Positions 39,623 through 49,851 are shown, counted from the first letter of the stretch. The stretch: 64,000 nucleotides of DNA from Bradyrhizobium tropiciagri (GCF_018130545.1 NZ_JAFCKF010000002.1:1178001-1242000), one strand, 5' to 3'. Notes: generated by a model not told the origin, from the sequence alone. Program-made: numbers and translations.

Positions 39623-40843
39623 ATGAAGCGTTCCATTGCAGCCCTGATCATGACCACGAGTCTCGTATTCGCCGGCGCAGCATCGGCACAGACGATGGAC
39701 AAGGTGGTGAAGGTCGGTGCCCTCGGCGATCAGTCCGGCCTCTATCAGGATATCGGCGGTCCCGGCTCGACGGTGGCGGCGCAGATGGCGATCGAGGATT
39801 CCGGTCTGCTGGCCAAGGGCTGGAAGATCGACCTGATCTCGGCCGATCACCAGAACAAGCCCGATGTCGCAGTCAACATCGGCAAGCAGTGGATCGATGT
39901 CGAGAAGGTCGACGTGTTCGTCGATCTCGCGGCCTCCAATGTCGGGCTCGCGATCGCGAACCTCGCCAAGGAGAAGAACGTCGTCAATTTGAACTCCGGT
40001 TCGGGCTCGTCCGATCTCACCGGCTCGCAATGCACACCCAATACGGTGCACTGGTCATACGACACCTACATGCTTGCCAACGGCACCGGCAGGGCATTGG
40101 TCAAATCCGGCGGCGACACCTGGTTCTTCATCTCGGCGGACTATGCGTTTGGACAGGCGCTCGAACGCGACACCACGGCGGCCGTTACCGCGGGCGGCGG
40201 CAAGGTGCTCGGCAGCGTCAAGCATCCGCTCAACACGGCTGACTTCTCGTCCTTCCTGCTGCAGGCGCAGAGTTCAAAAGCCAAGGTCATCGGCCTTGCC
40301 AATGCCGGCGGCGACACCACCAACGCGATCAAGCAAGCGGCCGAATTCGGTATCGTCGCGGGCGGCCAGAAGCTCGCGGGCATGCTGATGTTCCTGACCG
40401 ACGTACACTCGCTCGGCCTCAACGTTGCGGAGGGCCTGAATTTCACGGAAAGCTTTTACTGGGACATGAACGATCAGACCCGCGCCTTCACGAAGCGCTT
40501 CATGGAGCGGTTCAAGAAGAACCCACCGACCATGGTGCAGGCCGGCGTCTATGCTTCGCTGATCCATTACTTCAAGGCGCTGGAAGCGCTCGGCGGCAAT
40601 CCGCATGATGGCCGTGCCGTCGTTGCCAAGATGAAGGAGTTGCCGACCGACGATCCGCTGTTCGGCAAGGGCTCGATCCGTGTCGACGGCCGCAAGATCC
40701 ACCCCGCCTATCTGTTCGAGGTGAAGAAGCCGTCGGAATCGAAATATCCGTGGGACTATTACAAGCTGATGGCGACCATCCCCGCGGACGAAGCCTTCCT
40801 GCCGCTCGAGAAGAGCGCCTGCCCGCTGGTAAAGAAGAGCTAG
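39623..40843 (+). CDS. Branched-chain amino-acid-type ABC binding protein
   Basis: 406 residues from an ATG with GGAGGAAAG at five bases. A signal peptide ends near residue 22 (GAASAQT). The mature protein is of the LivJ/Peripla_BP_6 type (VVKVGALGDQSGLYQDIGGPG, ISADYAFGQALERD). It would bind an amino acid, amide or urea in the periplasm, but no permease or ATPase is adjacent, so it must share a transporter elsewhere. It converges on the AraC gene with 12 bases between. Confidence 0.9.
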   Translation: MKRSIAALIMTTSLVFAGAASAQTMDKVVKVGALGDQSGLYQDIGGPGSTVAAQMAIEDSGLLAKGWKIDLISADHQNKPDVAVNIGKQWIDVEKVDVFVDLAASNVGLAIANLAKEKNVVNLNSGSGSSDLTGSQCTPNTVHWSYDTYMLANGTGRALVKSGGDTWFFISADYAFGQALERDTTAAVTAGGGKVLGSVKHPLNTADFSSFLLQAQSSKAKVIGLANAGGDTTNAIKQAAEFGIVAGGQKLAGMLMFLTDVHSLGLNVAEGLNFTESFYWDMNDQTRAFTKRFMERFKKNPPTMVQAGVYASLIHYFKALEALGGNPHDGRAVVAKMKELPTDDPLFGKGSIRVDGRKIHPAYLFEVKKPSESKYPWDYYKLMATIPADEAFLPLEKSACPLVKKS

Positions 40844-40855
40844 GACGCCGGCATT

Positions 40856-41932
40856 CTACCGCACGGGTGGGTCAGCTTCGCTCACCCGCCCCGCCCTGCG
40901 GAGCTGCCCTGCCTTGGGAGCGAAGCCGAGCCGATAACGCATCGGACTGGTATCGAGACGCGTGCGGAAATGGTGGCGCAGCGTATCCGCCGTGCCGAAA
41001 CCAACCGCGGTCGCCACGTCCTCGACCGATATGCCGGTTGCTTCCAGCAGCTCCCTCGCCCGCGTCACGCGCTCCTGTAGCACCCATTCACCGGGTGACA
41101 GTCCTGTCGCTTGCTCGAAGCGCCGAATGAACGTCCGCCGGCTCATGCGGGCCTTCGCCGCCAGGCTCTCGATCGTCAAATCCCGATCGAGATGCCCACG
41201 CATCCATGCGCAGAGTTCGGCGAGAGGATCGCCTTCGGCAAGCACCACAGGACTTGGAATGAACTGCGCCTGCCCACCCTCGCGATGCGCGGGAATCACG
41301 AGACGCCGCGCGACGTCATTGGCGATCTCGGGCCCGAAATCCTTGCGCACGATATGGATGCAGAGATCGAGGCCGGCGGCGCGGCCGGCCGAACTCATGA
41401 TGTCGCCGTCATCGACATAGAGAACCCTGGCGTCGACGTGCAAGGAAGGATGCCGAAGCAGCAGCGGCTCCGCGTGAGCCCAATGCGCCGCGACGCGACG
41501 CCCTTCCAGCAACCCGGCGGCGGCCAGGACGAACACGCCGGAGCAGATCGATGCGATGCGGACGCCGCGCGCGTGGGCGCGACGAAGCGCTTCGAGCACC
41601 GCCTCGGGCGGCGACGCCTCGATGTCCAGCCAACCCGGCACGATGATCGTGCCGGCCTGCGACAGGAACGAGAAGCCGACATCAGCGACGATCTTGACAC
41701 CGGTACCTGCCACGAGCGGCATGCCCGGCCGCTCCGCACAGACAGCGACGCGATACCAATCGCGGCTGATGTTGGGCATGCCGAACACTTCGAGCGCCAT
41801 GCCGAGTTCGAAGGCGTTGACGCCGTCATAGGCGAGCAGCGCGACGACCCCGTTACGGGAACGGTCCGGCTTGCCGCTTGGCGGCGTCTTCCTGTTGGCT
41901 GACTTTGGCACGATATTCACGATATATGTCAT
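40856..41932 (-). CDS. GlxA-type AraC transcriptional regulator
   Basis: 358 residues from the ATG at 41932 (a TTG nine bases earlier is less likely). Residues ~25-200 form a DJ-1/PfpI-like domain with the ASICSGVFVLAAAGLLEGRR Cys elbow; residues ~245-345 hold two AraC helix-turn-helix units (SRRTFIRRFEQATGLSPGEW, VGFGTADTLRHHFR). The layout matches GlxA/FtrA regulators. It likely regulates the divergent EamA transporter 80 bases away. Confidence 0.9.
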   Translation of the reverse strand: MTYIVNIVPKSANRKTPPSGKPDRSRNGVVALLAYDGVNAFELGMALEVFGMPNISRDWYRVAVCAERPGMPLVAGTGVKIVADVGFSFLSQAGTIIVPGWLDIEASPPEAVLEALRRAHARGVRIASICSGVFVLAAAGLLEGRRVAAHWAHAEPLLLRHPSLHVDARVLYVDDGDIMSSAGRAAGLDLCIHIVRKDFGPEIANDVARRLVIPAHREGGQAQFIPSPVVLAEGDPLAELCAWMRGHLDRDLTIESLAAKARMSRRTFIRRFEQATGLSPGEWVLQERVTRARELLEATGISVEDVATAVGFGTADTLRHHFRTRLDTSPMRYRLGFAPKAGQLRRAGRVSEADPPVR

Positions 41933-42012
41933 TCGTGCCAATGGTCAAGAATGGCTTCGCGCGCGCACGGTCCGGCCTCTCTATCGAACCGAGCTGCCGC
42001 CTGGAGCCATTC

Positions 42013-43008
42013 ATGAACAACGCCGCCTCATCGCCGGTCCCCTCCGTCGCCGGCGAGACCCCCCTTCAACACGCGCGGCTCGGGGCCGGGCAAGGCGTGT
42101 ATCTCAAGGGAAGCCTGTATTGCCTTGCCGCAACGGTCTCGTTCGGCATGATGTTTCCGGTGATGTCGAGTGCGCTGACGCACATCGATCCCTTCACCTT
42201 CACTTCGCTGCGTTATCTGATCGCGGCCGCCGTCTCGCTCGTGCTGCTCAGGGTCAAGGAAGGGCCGGACGCGCTGAAACGCGAGGGCGAGCCGATCGCG
42301 CTTGCCTGGCTGCTGGGTTCGGTTGGCTTTGCCGGTTTCGGCTTCCTGGTGTTTCTCGGCCAGCAACTGGCCGGCCGCGACGGAGCATTGACCACGTCAA
42401 TCATGGCCGCCACGCAGCCGTTGCTCGGCATCCTCATCATTTCGGTCGTCAGCCGCGTCCTGCCGCCGCTCGTCACGCTGTCGCTGGTGCTGCTGTCGTT
42501 CTGCGGCGTTGCGCTCGTGATCACGAGGGGAGACCTCGGCGGGCTGCTGCGCGAACCGCAGAACTATTCAGCCAGCGCGCTGATCGTGCTCGGCATGATC
42601 TTCTGGCTGGTCTACACCTTCGGCGCGAACCGCTTCGCAAAATGGTCGGCCCTCAAATACACCACCGTGACAATGTCGCTCGGCCTGACCACGGTGATCG
42701 CGATCAACGCGATCCTGGTCTTGACGCAGGCGATCGCACTGCCAACAGCCGCCGATCTCCTCGCCGTTGCTCCGCACCTGCTCTACATGAGCTTCATCTC
42801 GAGCGTCGCGGGCGTGTTGTGCTGGAATCTCGGCAACAGAATTTTGACGCCCCTGAACGCCGTACTGTTCATGGACGTCGTGCCGATCACCGCATTCATC
42901 GTCTCGGCTATCACCGGCGTCGTGCCGACGCGCGCGCAGGCCCTTGGCGCCTGCGTCACCGGCGCCGCCCTGATCCTGAACAATCTCTACCTGCGGCGGC
43001 GCGCATGA
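42013..43008 (+). CDS. EamA-family (DMT) transporter
   Basis: 331 residues from the ATG at 42013 with GGAG seven bases before; an earlier in-frame ATG at 41941 would place 24 poorly hydrophobic residues in front. Ten hydrophobic helices in two EamA repeats are present (LYCLAATVSFGMMFPVMSSAL; VLGMIFWLVYTFGANRFAKW). It is divergent to the AraC regulator and is its likely target. Substrate unknown. Confidence 0.88.
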   Translation: MNNAASSPVPSVAGETPLQHARLGAGQGVYLKGSLYCLAATVSFGMMFPVMSSALTHIDPFTFTSLRYLIAAAVSLVLLRVKEGPDALKREGEPIALAWLLGSVGFAGFGFLVFLGQQLAGRDGALTTSIMAATQPLLGILIISVVSRVLPPLVTLSLVLLSFCGVALVITRGDLGGLLREPQNYSASALIVLGMIFWLVYTFGANRFAKWSALKYTTVTMSLGLTTVIAINAILVLTQAIALPTAADLLAVAPHLLYMSFISSVAGVLCWNLGNRILTPLNAVLFMDVVPITAFIVSAITGVVPTRAQALGACVTGAALILNNLYLRRRA

Positions 43009-43115
43009 CCGGTATGTAACGCGGCATCGGCCATCGATCGCCGCGCGGTCACTCCGGGGTCTCCCGAGAGGCGCTGGAAAGAATACGCGCGCGGAATGCG
43101 GCGAGCCCCGGCTCG

Positions 43116-43910
43116 CTACTTCTTCGGCTTGTTGAATGTGACCGGAAGCGTGAAGGAGAACTGGTCCTCGGTCAGCCCGGCCGGCGGCGCCGGCACCGGA
43201 TCGGAACGGTGGACCATCGAGACTGCCGCGTCGTCGAAGGCGACATCGCCCGACGTCTCCATCACGGCGACGGACAACACCTTGCCGAGGCGGTTGAGCA
43301 CCAGGGCAAGCTTCACCTTGCCCTCCTTGGCCTTGCCGTTCTCCGGGAATTTCTTGTGCAGGTCGAGATAGGCGCTGATCTTCTTGCCCCATTTGGCAGT
43401 CAGCGCGAGCTTGTCCTTGCCGATGCCGGGATTGGGGGCCTTCGTCGTCTCCGACTGGCGCGCGTCGTCGAGCTTGGTTGGCGCGGCCGCTTCTGAAGCC
43501 TGCTGCGCTTCCTGGGCGTTGGTCTCGACCTTGGCGACCTTGGCCTCCTCCTCCTTCTGCTTCTTGGCGGTGTCTTCCGTCACGATGCGATCGGGATCGT
43601 CAGCCTCGACAGGCTTTTCCTGAGGCAGGTCGGTGTCCTTCACCTCCGCCTTCTGCTGCGCCATCTCCTGCACGGCCTGCTGCTCGTCGGACGGCGCACC
43701 GGGCGGTGCCGCTTCCTCAGGCACATCGGGAGAGGCGAGCTCGATGGCATACTCCGCGCCGGCAGCACCAAGCCCCTCGTCGCCGTCGTCACCGCGCAAA
43801 TTCGTCAGCGCCAGCGCTGCGCCGCCCAGATGCAGCCCGACCGCCGTCACCGCGGCGATCACCCAGAGCCGCTTGGACGTCCGCAGATCGAGATCAGGAT
43901 TGGTCGACAT
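43116..43910 (-). CDS. tonB: TonB energy transducer
   Basis: 264 residues: one N-terminal membrane helix (LWVIAAVTAVGLHLGGAAL), a Pro/Glu/Lys-rich periplasmic spacer and a C-terminal TonB domain (LDLHKKFPENGKAKEGKVKLALVLNRLGKVLSVAV). It links the ExbB/ExbD motor to outer-membrane receptors. Start lies 12 bases after exbD; it is the last gene of the siderophore operon. Confidence 0.92.
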   Translation of the reverse strand: MSTNPDLDLRTSKRLWVIAAVTAVGLHLGGAALALTNLRGDDGDEGLGAAGAEYAIELASPDVPEEAAPPGAPSDEQQAVQEMAQQKAEVKDTDLPQEKPVEADDPDRIVTEDTAKKQKEEEAKVAKVETNAQEAQQASEAAAPTKLDDARQSETTKAPNPGIGKDKLALTAKWGKKISAYLDLHKKFPENGKAKEGKVKLALVLNRLGKVLSVAVMETSGDVAFDDAAVSMVHRSDPVPAPPAGLTEDQFSFTLPVTFNKPKK

Positions 43911-43922
43911 CGCTGCTCGCCG

Positions 43923-44387
43923 TCAGGGTTTGGCCGGCTCGGCCGGCGCCGCGGCGGGGGCGCCAGGAACGCCCTCGAGCGTGACCAGCTTCACATGCGT
44001 GTAGCCGCCGGCGCGCAGCAGCTCCATGACGCCCATCAGCTCGCCATAGGGCACGCTGCGATCGGCGCGCAGGAACACGTATTTGTCCCGGCTCATGTCG
44101 GGCACCGCATCCAGCGAGTTGATCAACTCGGCCCGCTTCACCGCGTTCTCGCCGATCGCCAGCGTCAGGTCCGGCTTGATGCTGAGATAGGTCGGCTTGT
44201 CCGGCTTCTTCTGCGGCGTCGCGCTGGAGGTCGGTAGATCGATCGGCAGGTCAACGGTCGAGAGCGGCGCCGCCACCATGAAGATGATCAAGAGCACCAG
44301 CATGACGTCGATGAACGGCGTGACGTTGATCTCGTGGGATTCAGCGAAATCGTCGTCGCCGTCATTCTCGGAGATCGAGACTGCCAT
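43923..44387 (-). CDS. exbD: TonB-system proton-channel protein ExbD
   Basis: 154 residues. The single membrane helix follows EINVTPFIDVMLVLLIIFMVAAPL, which holds the Asp needed for proton movement, and the periplasmic domain matches ExbD (YVFLRADRSVPYGELMGVMELL). It forms the motor with ExbB, whose gene is three bases upstream. Confidence 0.95.
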   Translation of the reverse strand: MAVSISENDGDDDFAESHEINVTPFIDVMLVLLIIFMVAAPLSTVDLPIDLPTSSATPQKKPDKPTYLSIKPDLTLAIGENAVKRAELINSLDAVPDMSRDKYVFLRADRSVPYGELMGVMELLRAGGYTHVKLVTLEGVPGAPAAAPAEPAKP

Positions 44388-44390
44388 CGG

Positions 44391-45425
44391 CTACTCCGCC
44401 GCCGCGGCGCGTCCATGCGCGCTGCGCGGAACGTCACCATGGGTGCGATCGAGATCGCGCGACAGCAACCGTCCCGCGGCGCCCGAGGCGCGGTTGACGA
44501 GCTCGAGATAGACCTTCGTGACGCGCGAGAAATGGTTGTAGATGATCACGGCGGGGATCGCCGCGACGAGACCGATCGCAGTCGCCAGCAGCGCCTCGGC
44601 GATGCCCGGCGCCACCACGGCAAGGTTCGTCGTCTGCGACTTCGAAATGCCGATGAAGCTGTTCATGATGCCCCAGACGGTGCCGAACAGGCCGACGAAG
44701 GGCGACGTCGCGCCGATGGTCGCGAGCAGGCCCATGCCGACGCGGATCTTGCGGGCTTCGGCGCGCACGATCTCAGCAAAGCTCGACGCGGCGCGCTCCT
44801 TGATGCCGGCATCGCTCGAGATGCCCGCCGACAGCCGTCCCTCGCGCATCGCGGCGGCAATGAACGACGATAGCACGCTGCCCTTGGCGCCGAGTGCGAA
44901 CTGAGCTTCGGCCAGCGACCGCGATTCAGCGATCTTGGCGAGCGCGCCACGCAGCTTGCTCTGCGCCACGGTCAGCTCGAACATCTTGGCGATGAACACC
45001 GTCCAGGTCACGAGCGACGCGAAAGCAAGGCCAAGCATCACCGCCTTCACGATGATGTCGGCGTTCAAGAACATATTCCACGGCGACAATTCGTGCAGGC
45101 CGGTCACGGTCGACTTCGGCGACTTGGCGTCGCCGCCAGCGGGCGACGCTTCGAGCGCCGCCGGTGCCGGAGCCGCGGCGGCGGGCGCCGCCGCCTGGGC
45201 CTGCGGCGCCACGGGCGCGGCCGGCTGAGCCACCGGCGCCGCCTGGACGGCGGTTGCAGGCTGGGTTTGGGCGGCCGGCGGTTGAGCCGCCGGAGCCGGC
45301 TGCGGCCGGGTCACGGACTGCGCGGCAGGCGCCGTTTGCTGCTGCGCCGAAGACGGCGCGGCCAGCATCAACATCGCCAGCGAGGCGACCATGGCGGATG
45401 CAGCGGGGAACTTGAATGTCATCAT
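44391..45425 (-). CDS. exbB: TonB-system proton-channel protein ExbB
   Basis: 344 residues. A signal peptide (~1-27) and a long Ala/Pro-rich segment (~30-100) precede the MotA/TolQ/ExbB core with three membrane helices (LLATIGATSPFVGLFGTVWG, ALLATAIGLVAAIPAVI). The extended N-terminus is seen in the ExbB proteins of many alphaproteobacteria. It starts three bases after the hydroxylase gene. Confidence 0.95.
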   Translation of the reverse strand: MMTFKFPAASAMVASLAMLMLAAPSSAQQQTAPAAQSVTRPQPAPAAQPPAAQTQPATAVQAAPVAQPAAPVAPQAQAAAPAAAAPAPAALEASPAGGDAKSPKSTVTGLHELSPWNMFLNADIIVKAVMLGLAFASLVTWTVFIAKMFELTVAQSKLRGALAKIAESRSLAEAQFALGAKGSVLSSFIAAAMREGRLSAGISSDAGIKERAASSFAEIVRAEARKIRVGMGLLATIGATSPFVGLFGTVWGIMNSFIGISKSQTTNLAVVAPGIAEALLATAIGLVAAIPAVIIYNHFSRVTKVYLELVNRASGAAGRLLSRDLDRTHGDVPRSAHGRAAAAE

Positions 45426-45428
45426 CAG

Positions 45429-46118
45429 TTACACTTCAGCCCAGTGACGGATCAGGTTGTGATAAATCCCGGTCAATTTGACCGTTTCAGGGTCATCGCG
45501 CCCCAGCCGCTCCACCAGAGCCTGGATCGCTGTATCGAGATCAAAGATCAGGCTGCGCGCGTGAGCATCCCGTACCATGCTCTGCAGCCAGAAAAAAGAC
45601 GCTACCCGCACTCCCCGCGTAACGGGCGTCACCAGGTGCAAACTGGAAGCAGGATAAAGCACCAGATCGCCGGCCGGCAGCTTGATTTCATGCGATCCGT
45701 AGAGGTCCTCGATGACGAGCTCGCCGCCATCGTACTCTTCCGGCTCCGATAAAAACAGCGTGACCGACAGGTCGGTGCGGATCCGCAAGCCGGTCAGCTT
45801 GTCGCCCCGCACCGCATTGTCGACATGCAGGCCAAAATGGTGCCCGTCGCTTGCGGCGTAGCGGTTGAACAAAGGTGGAAAGATTCTAAGCGGGATCGCC
45901 GCCGAGATGAACTGCGGGCTCGCCGACAGCGCCGACAGGATCCGGTTGCCGAGCTGCCGCGCGACCTCGCTATCGGGCGGCAGCTGCTCGTTGCGCTTGA
46001 CCATCGCGGACGCAGCACCGGCGGTCGAGCGGCCGTCCTCCCACTCGGCTTGCTCCATGATGCGACGGAAGTCCGCCACATCAGCCTTGCTCAATACGTT
46101 GGGAACACAGACCAGCAT
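45429..46118 (-). CDS. piuC: Fe(II)/2-oxoglutarate-dependent dioxygenase (PiuC-like PKHD hydroxylase)
   Basis: 229 residues from an ATG at 46118; the frame is open further upstream only as antisense of the receptor gene. The metal triad is His98, Asp100 (LHVDNAV) and His161 (SSLHLVTPV), with Arg171 placed to bind 2-oxoglutarate. This is the family found next to Fiu/PiuA siderophore receptors; its substrate is unclear and it may modify a siderophore. It lies 20 bases after the receptor gene. Confidence 0.92.
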   Translation of the reverse strand: MLVCVPNVLSKADVADFRRIMEQAEWEDGRSTAGAASAMVKRNEQLPPDSEVARQLGNRILSALSASPQFISAAIPLRIFPPLFNRYAASDGHHFGLHVDNAVRGDKLTGLRIRTDLSVTLFLSEPEEYDGGELVIEDLYGSHEIKLPAGDLVLYPASSLHLVTPVTRGVRVASFFWLQSMVRDAHARSLIFDLDTAIQALVERLGRDDPETVKLTGIYHNLIRHWAEV

Positions 46119-46138
46119 CTTGTGCCGCGAAGCCTCCG

Positions 46139-48700
46139 TCAGTAACGCGCAGACACAACCAGATACGCAGCGCGTCCCGGCGCTTCCAGCACGAACGGCG
46201 CCGCGCTCTGGTACAGCGCGTCGTAGTAGCGCTTGTCGAAGATGTTGTTGACGAACAGCTTCATGGTCCAGTGCTTGTCGATCTTGGCCTCGGCAAAGGC
46301 GTCGAAGCGCCAGTAGCTCGGGATCGACGTGCCCTGGTTCGCCGCGAGCAGCGTGCCGCCATAGACCTTCGAGCGATACACCGCCTGCCCGCCGAGCTCC
46401 CACATGTCGGTGAGCTGGTACTTGGTCAGCATGCTGAACGACTGATGCGCGACGTTGGCCAGCGGCAGTCCGACGTTGCTGGAGTACAGGATCGTGTTGG
46501 CCGGCGGTGCCATCGACTTCGTCACCGCCGATTGCATCAGCACGAGCCCGCCGAACACGCTCCATTTGTCGGTAATCTTGCCGCCGACACCGAGATCGAT
46601 GCCGCGAATGCGATAAGCCGCACCTGCGGTGATACAGGATACGTTGCCGGTCGTTCCGGCCGGATAGACACATCCCGGGATCGCTGCCGCTGCAGTCGTG
46701 CTGTTGACGTTCTGCGCTTCGCGCGCGTTTTCCTTCTCGGTCTGGAACAATGCCGCCGTCACCAGCAAGTGACGATCGAACAATTCCCATTTGGTGCCGA
46801 CCTCGATGGCCTTGTTCTTCTCGGGCCCGAAGATCTGGTTGTTGCCGCCGTTGAGAACCGGGTTGATGCCGCCATAGGCCGTGCTGGTGCCGTCGAACTC
46901 GGCGCCGACAGGATTGGACGAGGTCGCATAGGCTGCGTAGACACTGCCGTTCGGCAGCGGCTTCAACGTCAGCCCGAGGTTGAAGTTCGGCATCCCGAAC
47001 TCGGCTGACTGCTGGCCGAAGGCGCCGGACGATGCGTACCCGGAGGTGTTGATCTTGTAGTCGTCGTAGCGGACGCCACCATTGAGGATGACGAAGTCAT
47101 TGTAGTTGGCGGAATCCATCACGTATCCGCTCACGGTGTCGATCCCGATCTTGGTCGGCCTGCCGCTGAGGCTCGCGGTGTTCGTGAACGGGATGTTCGT
47201 GTATTGCGGGTTGAAGACGCTGACGCCGGAGAGCGAGCCGGTCCCCGTGAAGGCCGATCCGCCGGTCGTGATTTCGGAGGCCAGGCCGGTATAGCTGTCG
47301 ATCGAGGAGCGCTCGTTGTCGTATTCGACGCCGGCCGTCGTGGTGTGCTTGAAGCCGAGCCCGTCGACCGACTTGTAGGTCGCCTCGGTCTGATTGGCGA
47401 ACACGTCGGTGACCTGGTAGCGGCTCTGCGGATTGGCGCTGAGCGTATACGCCGAGAACGGAGCGCCTGCGGCCAGCGTCGGCGATTCCGGCAGCGTACC
47501 GATGTAGTTCTGGGTCGAGCGCGATTCCCTGATCTTGTTGCTGATCGTCAGGTCCGGCGTGATCCGCACCTCGGCATTGATCGTACCGATATCCTGCCCG
47601 GTCCTGAAGAAGTCGCGATTGACGAAGCCGTAGAAATTGTTGCGGTTGACGCCGAAATCCGGGAACGGGCCGCCGGCCGTGCTCGCGGTGCTCGGCCGAT
47701 AATACGGCACGCCGAAGTCCGGGATGCCGGTGAGTTCGGTGTGAATGTAGTTACCGCTGATCGTCACCGCGTCGACCGGCTTCCATGTGCCGGCGACGAA
47801 TGCACCGTCGCGATTGTCGGTGACATAGCTGCGGCCGGCGACGCCGGCATCCTGGAACAGGCCGCCGGCGCGGATCGCCAGCGTCGGGCTGATCACCTGG
47901 TTGACATCGAGCGTCACGCGCTTGGTGCGATCGGTGCCGAACGAGGTGTCCATGTTGTAGAAGCTCTTGTCCGTCGTCGCCTGCTTGGTGACGATGTTGA
48001 TCGCGCCACCGGTGGTGCCGCGACCGGCGAAGGACGAGCCCGGGCCGCGCAGGATCTCGACCTGCTCGGTGAAGAAGTTCTCGCGGACGCTGACACCGGC
48101 GTCGCGCACGCCGTCGATGAAGATGTCGTTGCGCGCATCGAAGCCGCGGATGAAGAAGCGGTCGCCGAACGCATTGCCGCCCTCACCCGTGCCGAGCGTG
48201 ACGCCGGCCGTCGACAGGATTGCCGATTTCAGCGAGGTGGCGTTCTTGTCTTCGAGCACATCCTTGGTCAGCACGGTGACCGATTTCGGCGTGTTCAGGA
48301 TCGGCTCGGGATACTTTCCCGATGCCTGCAAACGATCGCCCTTGTAGGGCGCGGCCGGATCGGCATAGCGGTCGCGGTCGGCAGGAAGACCGCCGGCGTT
48401 GGGAAACGGCACCGGCGCCTGCTGTGCCTGCTGGTTGGTGCGGCGCGCGGCGCGGCGCAGCGCGTTGCGGGCGCGGACCTGGTCCGATGTCGGCTTGGAC
48501 GAGACGGGCTTCGGACGTGCGACCGGGGCATCGACATTCACCGGCGGCAGGCTCGACTGCTGCGCCTCAGCTCCCGTCAACGACGCCATCGCGATCAGGC
48601 TCGCGACCGCGGAGACCTTCGTCGCGGAATAACCCGTATCCTCAGCCGAACCGACCGCTGCATCGAAGCGCAGCGATCTCGGCGCCTTCACATTGCTCAT
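46139..48700 (-). CDS. TonB-dependent catecholate siderophore receptor (Fiu/PiuA-like)
   Basis: 853 residues from ATG at 48700; a GTG nine bases earlier is an alternative. A signal sequence precedes the TonB box region, the plug ([21 protein letters not shown], then [19 protein letters not shown] and [10 protein letters not shown]) and the 22-strand beta barrel ending in Tyr (LVVSARY). It moves an iron siderophore across the outer membrane. The operon supplies its own TonB/ExbB/ExbD. Iron-responsive elements lie just upstream (48830-48904). Confidence 0.93.
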   Translation of the reverse strand: MSNVKAPRSLRFDAAVGSAEDTGYSATKVSAVASLIAMASLTGAEAQQSSLPPVNVDAPVARPKPVSSKPTSDQVRARNALRRAARRTNQQAQQAPVPFPNAGGLPADRDRYADPAAPYKGDRLQASGKYPEPILNTPKSVTVLTKDVLEDKNATSLKSAILSTAGVTLGTGEGGNAFGDRFFIRGFDARNDIFIDGVRDAGVSVRENFFTEQVEILRGPGSSFAGRGTTGGAINIVTKQATTDKSFYNMDTSFGTDRTKRVTLDVNQVISPTLAIRAGGLFQDAGVAGRSYVTDNRDGAFVAGTWKPVDAVTISGNYIHTELTGIPDFGVPYYRPSTASTAGGPFPDFGVNRNNFYGFVNRDFFRTGQDIGTINAEVRITPDLTISNKIRESRSTQNYIGTLPESPTLAAGAPFSAYTLSANPQSRYQVTDVFANQTEATYKSVDGLGFKHTTTAGVEYDNERSSIDSYTGLASEITTGGSAFTGTGSLSGVSVFNPQYTNIPFTNTASLSGRPTKIGIDTVSGYVMDSANYNDFVILNGGVRYDDYKINTSGYASSGAFGQQSAEFGMPNFNLGLTLKPLPNGSVYAAYATSSNPVGAEFDGTSTAYGGINPVLNGGNNQIFGPEKNKAIEVGTKWELFDRHLLVTAALFQTEKENAREAQNVNSTTAAAAIPGCVYPAGTTGNVSCITAGAAYRIRGIDLGVGGKITDKWSVFGGLVLMQSAVTKSMAPPANTILYSSNVGLPLANVAHQSFSMLTKYQLTDMWELGGQAVYRSKVYGGTLLAANQGTSIPSYWRFDAFAEAKIDKHWTMKLFVNNIFDKRYYDALYQSAAPFVLEAPGRAAYLVVSARY

Positions 48701-48829
48701 CTCTTGCACGCCCCCAGAAAACCAAGTTCGTTCGCGAAATCACGGTGCGACGAACTGTCTCTTTCGGTTATCGAGCGTGACTTTTTTTATCAATGCGGAG
48801 AGCGCAACACTTCGCTTGAATCGCCCCAA

Positions 48830-48904
48830 TTCAAAGCGATTCTAATCTCTTGTTTGAAATCATTCTAAACTCTAGTTTTTAAGTGTTCTAATAATCATTC
48901 TAAA
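48830..48904. promoter_or_regulatory. Cluster of ICE/Irr-like iron-control elements
   Basis: Rhizobial Irr binds ICE motifs TTTAGAA-N3-TTCTAAA. TTTGAAA-TCA-TTCTAAA at 48853-48869 matches 12 of 14 defined positions; weaker partners with TTCTAAT or TTCTAAA halves lie at 48830-48846 and 48888-48904. The spacing suggests iron control of the receptor operon. Confidence 0.6.
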
Positions 48905-48950
48905 TTGATGCCTCGCATGGTTGCAGGCACCGGCCGATGCGCCTTTCCGA

Positions 48951-49190
48951 TCACTCGGCGCTTGGCGGCTTCATCAGCGAAAACAGCTCGTCGATGGTCC
49001 GCTGCGCGACCTGCCGCACGCGGTCGCTGTTCTCGAGACCGGCGATATTGACGCCGTTGGCGACCGCTTTGATCTCGTCACGGAAGTCGGTGAGGAAACG
49101 CAGCGGGTCACGCTGCTCGTTGGCGACGCGCGCGATCAATCCTGTCACCAGGAGCTGGCACGCCATCATGCGCCCGTTCAACTCATCCAT
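48951..49190 (-). CDS. Small soluble protein of unknown function (79 aa)
   Basis: The ATG at 49190 has GAGGAC at four bases; an earlier start is possible (open to 49265). The 79-residue product is helical, with MMACQLLVTGLIARVANEQR and a C-terminal NSDRVRQVAQRTIDELFSLM. No family was recognised. It lies alone between the receptor promoter and the MarR gene, on the same strand as the siderophore operon. Confidence 0.55.
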   Translation of the reverse strand: MDELNGRMMACQLLVTGLIARVANEQRDPLRFLTDFRDEIKAVANGVNIAGLENSDRVRQVAQRTIDELFSLMKPPSAE

Positions 49191-49316
49191 CGTTGTCCTC
49201 ATCCACTCATATCGTCGCTGCGCGATATGGACGACATCCCACGGCGTTTCAACCGCGTCGCGCAAACCCGACAGATGAACCGATAGAGAGCAGACCGCCT
49301 GCCAACGAGACGCGCG

Positions 49317-49778
49317 CTATTTCGCGGCGATGTGCTCCGCCTCTTCGCCGAGCGCCTTGATGCGGTCCTTGACCGCGCGGAGCGTGGCGAGGCCACTCTC
49401 GACATGCTTGTCCGAGACATCGCGCAGCACGTCGCAGGCAATCGCATCGCGCAGACTGTCGAGATCGTCGACGAGCCGGCGCCCGCTGTTGGTCAGGAAC
49501 AGGCGATTGGCGCGGCGATCCCGGGGATCGGGACGGCGCTCGAGCAGGCCATGCTCAACGAGGCGGTCGAGCAGCCGCACCAGCGAGATCGGCTGCAATT
49601 CGAGGACGTCGGCAAGATCGACCTGGGACAAGCCCTCCTGCTCGCGCAAACGGAAGAGCACGATCCATTGAGCACGTGTGGTGCCTCGCGCCTTGGCGCG
49701 ATGATCGATATAGTTGCGCAGCAGCCGGGAACTCTCGACGAGCTGCGCAATGAACTGGCGTTTGAGATCGCGCGACAT
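49317..49778 (-). CDS. MarR-family transcriptional regulator
   Basis: 153 residues from ATG at 49778, with GAGG six bases before. The winged helix is seen in LSQVDLADVLELQPISLVRLLDRLVEHGLLERRPDPRDRR. It is divergent to the RND efflux genes and likely represses them. The inverted repeat at 49828 lies between. Confidence 0.92.
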   Translation of the reverse strand: MSRDLKRQFIAQLVESSRLLRNYIDHRAKARGTTRAQWIVLFRLREQEGLSQVDLADVLELQPISLVRLLDRLVEHGLLERRPDPRDRRANRLFLTNSGRRLVDDLDSLRDAIACDVLRDVSDKHVESGLATLRAVKDRIKALGEEAEHIAAK

Positions 49779-49827
49779 AGGCATCCTCGGTGCGTTTCCC
49801 AGGTGTATTGTTTCTGCTCGTTTCTGG

Positions 49828-49851
49828 CCTAAACCTTTCCAAATGTTTAGG
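49828..49851. promoter_or_regulatory. Inverted repeat between MarR and RND genes
   Basis: CCTAAAC at 49828-49834 pairs with GTTTAGG at 49845-49851, a 24-base symmetrical site with 10 bases between arms. Its place in the shared control region makes it the likely MarR operator. Confidence 0.5.

Noticed and set aside
47204-48868. 554-residue plus-strand frame
   Set aside because: Antisense of the siderophore receptor; no recognisable domain.
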